DNA from: Metridium senile
Lineage: Eukaryota > Cnidaria > Anthozoa > Actiniaria > Metridiidae
NCBI GenBank assembly: GCA_949775045.1
Contig: OX459110.1
Coordinates: 5,836,229 to 5,900,228, forward strand
DNA: 64,000 nucleotides
Direction of reading: 5' to 3'
A model generated the notes under the pieces. It ran no database searches and had not been told where the DNA came from. It saw only the letters and a program-made list of their open reading frames with translations. Below, piece by piece: positions 61,377 through 64,000 of the stretch. The position numbers were made by a program, and so were the translations under genes. Each line of letters opens with the position of its first letter. The stretch's first letter is position 1.

Positions 61377-64000
61377 CTGAAAATGTGTCAAAAAGATCGG
61401 GGTTTTCGGCACAAAAGTTTCGCCTAGACCCTGTGAGTAATGTCTGAGAATATTAGAGCATTCTGATAAATGCGCAAGATTTTATTTAGAAAAAACTACA
61501 AAATCCTACCCAGAATGCAATATGCCCTATAGGGTGATATGAAAATGTGTCAAAAAGATCGGGATTTTCGGCACAAAATTTTCGCCTAGACCCTGTGAGT
61601 AATGTCTGAGAATATTAGAGCATTCTGATACATGCGCAAGATTTTATTTAGAAAAAACTACACAATCCTACCCAGAATACAATATGTCCTATAGGGTGAT
61701 GTAAAAATGTGTCAAAAAGATCGGGGTTTTCGGCACAAAATTTTTGCCTAGACCCTGTGAGTAATGTCTGAGAATATTAGAGCATTCTGATAAATGTGCA
61801 AGATTTCATTTAGAAAAAACTACAAAATCCTACCCAGAATGCAATATGCCCTGTAGGGTGATCTGAAAATGTGTCAAAAAGATCAGGGTTTTCGGCACAA
61901 AATTTTTGCCTAGACCCTGTGAGTAATGTCTGAGAATATTAGAGCATTCTGATAAATGTGCAAGATTTCATTTAGAAAAAACTACAAAATCCTACCCAGA
62001 ATGCAATATGCCCTATAGGGTGATCTGAAAATGTGTCAAAAAGATCGGGGTTTTCGGCACAAAATTTTTGCCTAGACCATGTGAGTAATGTCTGAGAATA
62101 TTAGAGCATTCTGATAAATGCTCAAGATTTCATTTAGAAAAAACTACAAAATCCTACCCAGATTGCAATATGCCCTATAGAGTGATCTGAAAATGTGTCA
62201 AAAAGATCGGGGTTTTCAGCTCAAAATTTTCGCCTAGACCCTGTGAGTAATATCTGAGAATATTAGAGCATTCTGATACATGCGCAAGATTTTATTTAGA
62301 AAAAACTACAAAATCCTACCCAGAATGCAATATGCCCTATAGGGTGATCTGAAAATGTGTCAAAAAAAGATCGGGGTTTTCGGCACAAAAGTTTCGCCTA
62401 GACCCTGTGAGTAATGTCTGAGAATATTAGAGCATTCTGATACATGCGCAAGATTTTATTTAGAAAAAAACTACAAAATCCTACCCAGAATGCAATATGC
62501 CCTATAGGGTGATCTGAAAATGTGTCAAAAAGATCGGGGTTTTCGGCACAAAATTTTCGCTTAGACCCTGTGAGTAATGTCTGAGAATATTAGAGCATTC
62601 TGATAAATGTGCAAGATTTCATTTAGAAAAAACTACAAAATCCTACCCAGAATGCAATATGCCCTATAGAGTGATCTGAAAATGTGTCAAAAAGATCGGG
62701 GTTTTCATCTCAAAATTTTCGCCTAGACCCTGTGAGTAATGTCTGAGAATATTAGAGCATTCTGATACATGCGCAAGATTTTAATTAGAAAAAACTACAA
62801 AATCTTACCCAGAATGCAATATGCCCTATAGGGTGATCTGAAAATGTGTCAAAAAGATCGGGGTTTTCGGCACAAAATTTTTGCCTAGACCCTATGAGTA
62901 ATGTCTGAGAAAATTAGAGCATTCTGATAAATGCGCAAGATTTTATTTAGAAAAAACTACAAAATCATACCCAGAATGCAATATGCCCTATAGGGTGATC
63001 TGAAAATGTGTCAAAAAGTTCAGGGTTTTCGGCACAAAATTTTCGCCTAGACCCTGTGAGTAATGTCTGAGAATATTAGAGCATTCTGATACATGCGCAA
63101 GATTTTATTTAGAAAAAACTACAAAATCCTACCCAGAATGCAATATGTCCTATAGGGTGATCTGAAAATGTGTCAAAAAGATCGGGGTTTTCGGCACAAA
63201 AGTTTCGCCTAGACCCTGTGAGTAATGTCTGAGAATATTAGAGCATTCTGATAAATGTGCAAGATTTCATTTAGAAAAAACTACAAAATCCTACCCAGAA
63301 TGCAATATGCCCTATAGAGTGATCTGAAAATGTGTCAAAAAGATCGGGGTTTTCAGCTCAAAATTTTCGCCTAGACCCTGTGAGTAATGTCTGAGAATAT
63401 TAGAGCATTCTGATACATGCGCAAGATTTTATTTAGAAAAAACTACAAAATCCTACCCAGAATGCAATATGCCCTATAGGGTGATCTGAAAATGTGTCAA
63501 AAAGATCGGGGTTTTCGGCACAAAAGTTTCGCCTAGACCCTGTGAGTAATGTCTGAGAATATTAGAGCATTCTGATACATGCGCAAGATTTTATTTAGAA
63601 AAAACTACAAAATCCTACCCAGAATGCAATATGCCCTATAGGGTGATGTAAAAATGTGTCAAAAAGATCCGGGTTTTCGGCACAAAATTTTTGCCTAGAC
63701 CCTGTGAGTAATGTCTGAGAATATTAGAGCATTCTGATAAATGTGCAAGATTTCATTTAGAAAAAACTACAAAATCCTACCCAGAATGCAATATGCCCTA
63801 TAGAGTGATCTGAAAATGTGTCAAAAAGATCGGGGTTTTCAGCTCAAAATTTTCGCCTAGACCCTGTGAGTAATGTCTGAGAATATTAGAGCATTCTGAT
63901 ACATGCGCAAGATTTTATTTAGAAAAAACTACAAAATCCTACCCAGAATGCAATATGCCCTATAGGGTGATCTGAAAATGTGTCAAAAAGATCGGGGTTT
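61377..64000 (+). repeat. Zone 4e: end of window, still in the array
   Basis: About 16 monomers. Odd alleles: ctacacaatcc and gaatacaat near 61660-61680, ccctgtaggg near 61851, cagattgcaa near 62160, taatatctgag near 62250, a two-base A-run gain near 62361 and ttcatctcaaaa near 62705. The gagaaaatt/gttcaggg block returns at 62838-63160, followed by the same gtttcg, cagctc, gtttcg order seen after 58460. The window stops in mid-monomer. Confidence 0.8.

Larger units (their letters stand above)
1..64000 (+). repeat. 162-bp satellite DNA array (about 395 tandem monomers)
   Basis: A 162-bp unit repeats head to tail across the whole window. Successive ctgaaaatg starts fall at 1, 163, 325, 487 and so on, with only scattered 1-2 bp slips, mostly in A-runs. 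Every monomer shares blocks such as gtgagtaatgtctgag, ttagagcattctgat and agaatgcaatatg. The first monomer has 60 G+C in 162 bases. Both ends of the window lie inside the array. No unique sequence, transposon or inverted monomer was seen. Every frame of the consensus is closed: + strand stops are at monomer positions 49-51, 2-4 and 69-71, and the three reverse frames are closed too. The length (about one nucleosome) and HOR organisation fit a centromeric or pericentromeric satellite; that role is inferred. I do not recognise the family. Confidence 0.99.

Noticed and set aside
1..64000. Possible protein-coding repeat, since 162 is divisible by 3
   Set aside because: Each of the three forward frames has a stop in the consensus monomer (positions 49-51, 2-4, 69-71) and the three reverse frames are closed too (tag, tag, taa). 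Subfamily changes such as cctcgacc remove one stop but meet the next within about ten bases.
1..64000. CRISPR array or bacterial repeat region
   Set aside because: Repeats are 162 bp and directly abut, with no unique spacers and no cas genes. The size and nested HORs fit eukaryotic satellite.
1..64000. Known alpha satellite, Arabidopsis-type 178-bp or Drosophila 1.688 repeats
   Set aside because: Period and sequence do not resemble the parts of those families that I know; the similarity is only in being AT-rich and near nucleosome size.
1..64000. Inverted monomers or array strand switch
   Set aside because: ctgaaaatg (or gta/atg variants) and gaatgcaatatg appear in the same direction throughout; no reverse-complement runs were seen.
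1..64000. Promoter or terminator from the TATA-like ctatag and A/T runs
   Set aside because: They recur in nearly every monomer with no associated gene. Satellite transcription is possible but cannot be inferred from these motifs.

Overview
The whole 64 kb window is one uninterrupted tandem array of a 162-bp AT-rich satellite monomer (about 37% GC, counted from the first monomer). It holds roughly 395 head-to-tail copies, all read in the same orientation. The array runs off both ends of the window. I found no gene, RNA gene, transposon, unique spacer or inversion. Because 162 is a multiple of 3, reading frames stay in phase from copy to copy, yet the consensus has a stop in each of the six frames, so no ORF can cross even two monomers. 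This is eukaryotic constitutive heterochromatin. A nucleosome-sized monomer, nested higher-order repeats (HORs) and no interruptions are typical of centromeric or pericentromeric satellite. I do not recognise the family and cannot name the species.

Monomer coordinates below run from the ctgaaaatg start at window position 1. Diagnostic alleles define subfamilies: cagctc (G32A, A35T); gtttcg (T41G), usually with gatacatg (A93C); gta-start (C1G, G3A), usually with tttttgcc, aaatgtgc and ttcat; atg-start (C1A); gttcggga; tttttggc; cgctta; and gagaaaatt. All four consensus CpG sites have common or recurrent TpG/CpA alleles, which suggests past germline CpG methylation.

Layout: (1) 1-6968, a distinct subfamily zone with ttatcg, gatccggg and aaatgggc alleles. 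(2) 6969-31596, a zone of successive HORs: 6-mers and a 9-mer (7456-12153), an 18-mer twice (12154-17983), a copy of 8428-11181 at 17984-20737, a 19-mer twice (21549-27706) and a 12-mer twice (27707-31596). (3) 31597-52619, with a 5-mer repeated (31922-34511), a 3-mer (37753-38724) and a 24-mer HOR in three variable copies (40183-51970). The last carries inherited rearrangements, namely a 20-bp deletion, a 3-monomer insertion and a lost 6-monomer block. (4) 52620-64000, a zone marked by gagaaaatt, gttcaggg and ttaattaga alleles, with a 7-mer twice, a 4-mer twice and a monomer block recurring about 3.7 and 4.4 kb apart.

The blocks read as a history of repeated unequal exchange, local duplication and gene conversion: short HORs were built, combined and amplified again as longer ones. 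All calls were made by eye; block edges are good to about one monomer.
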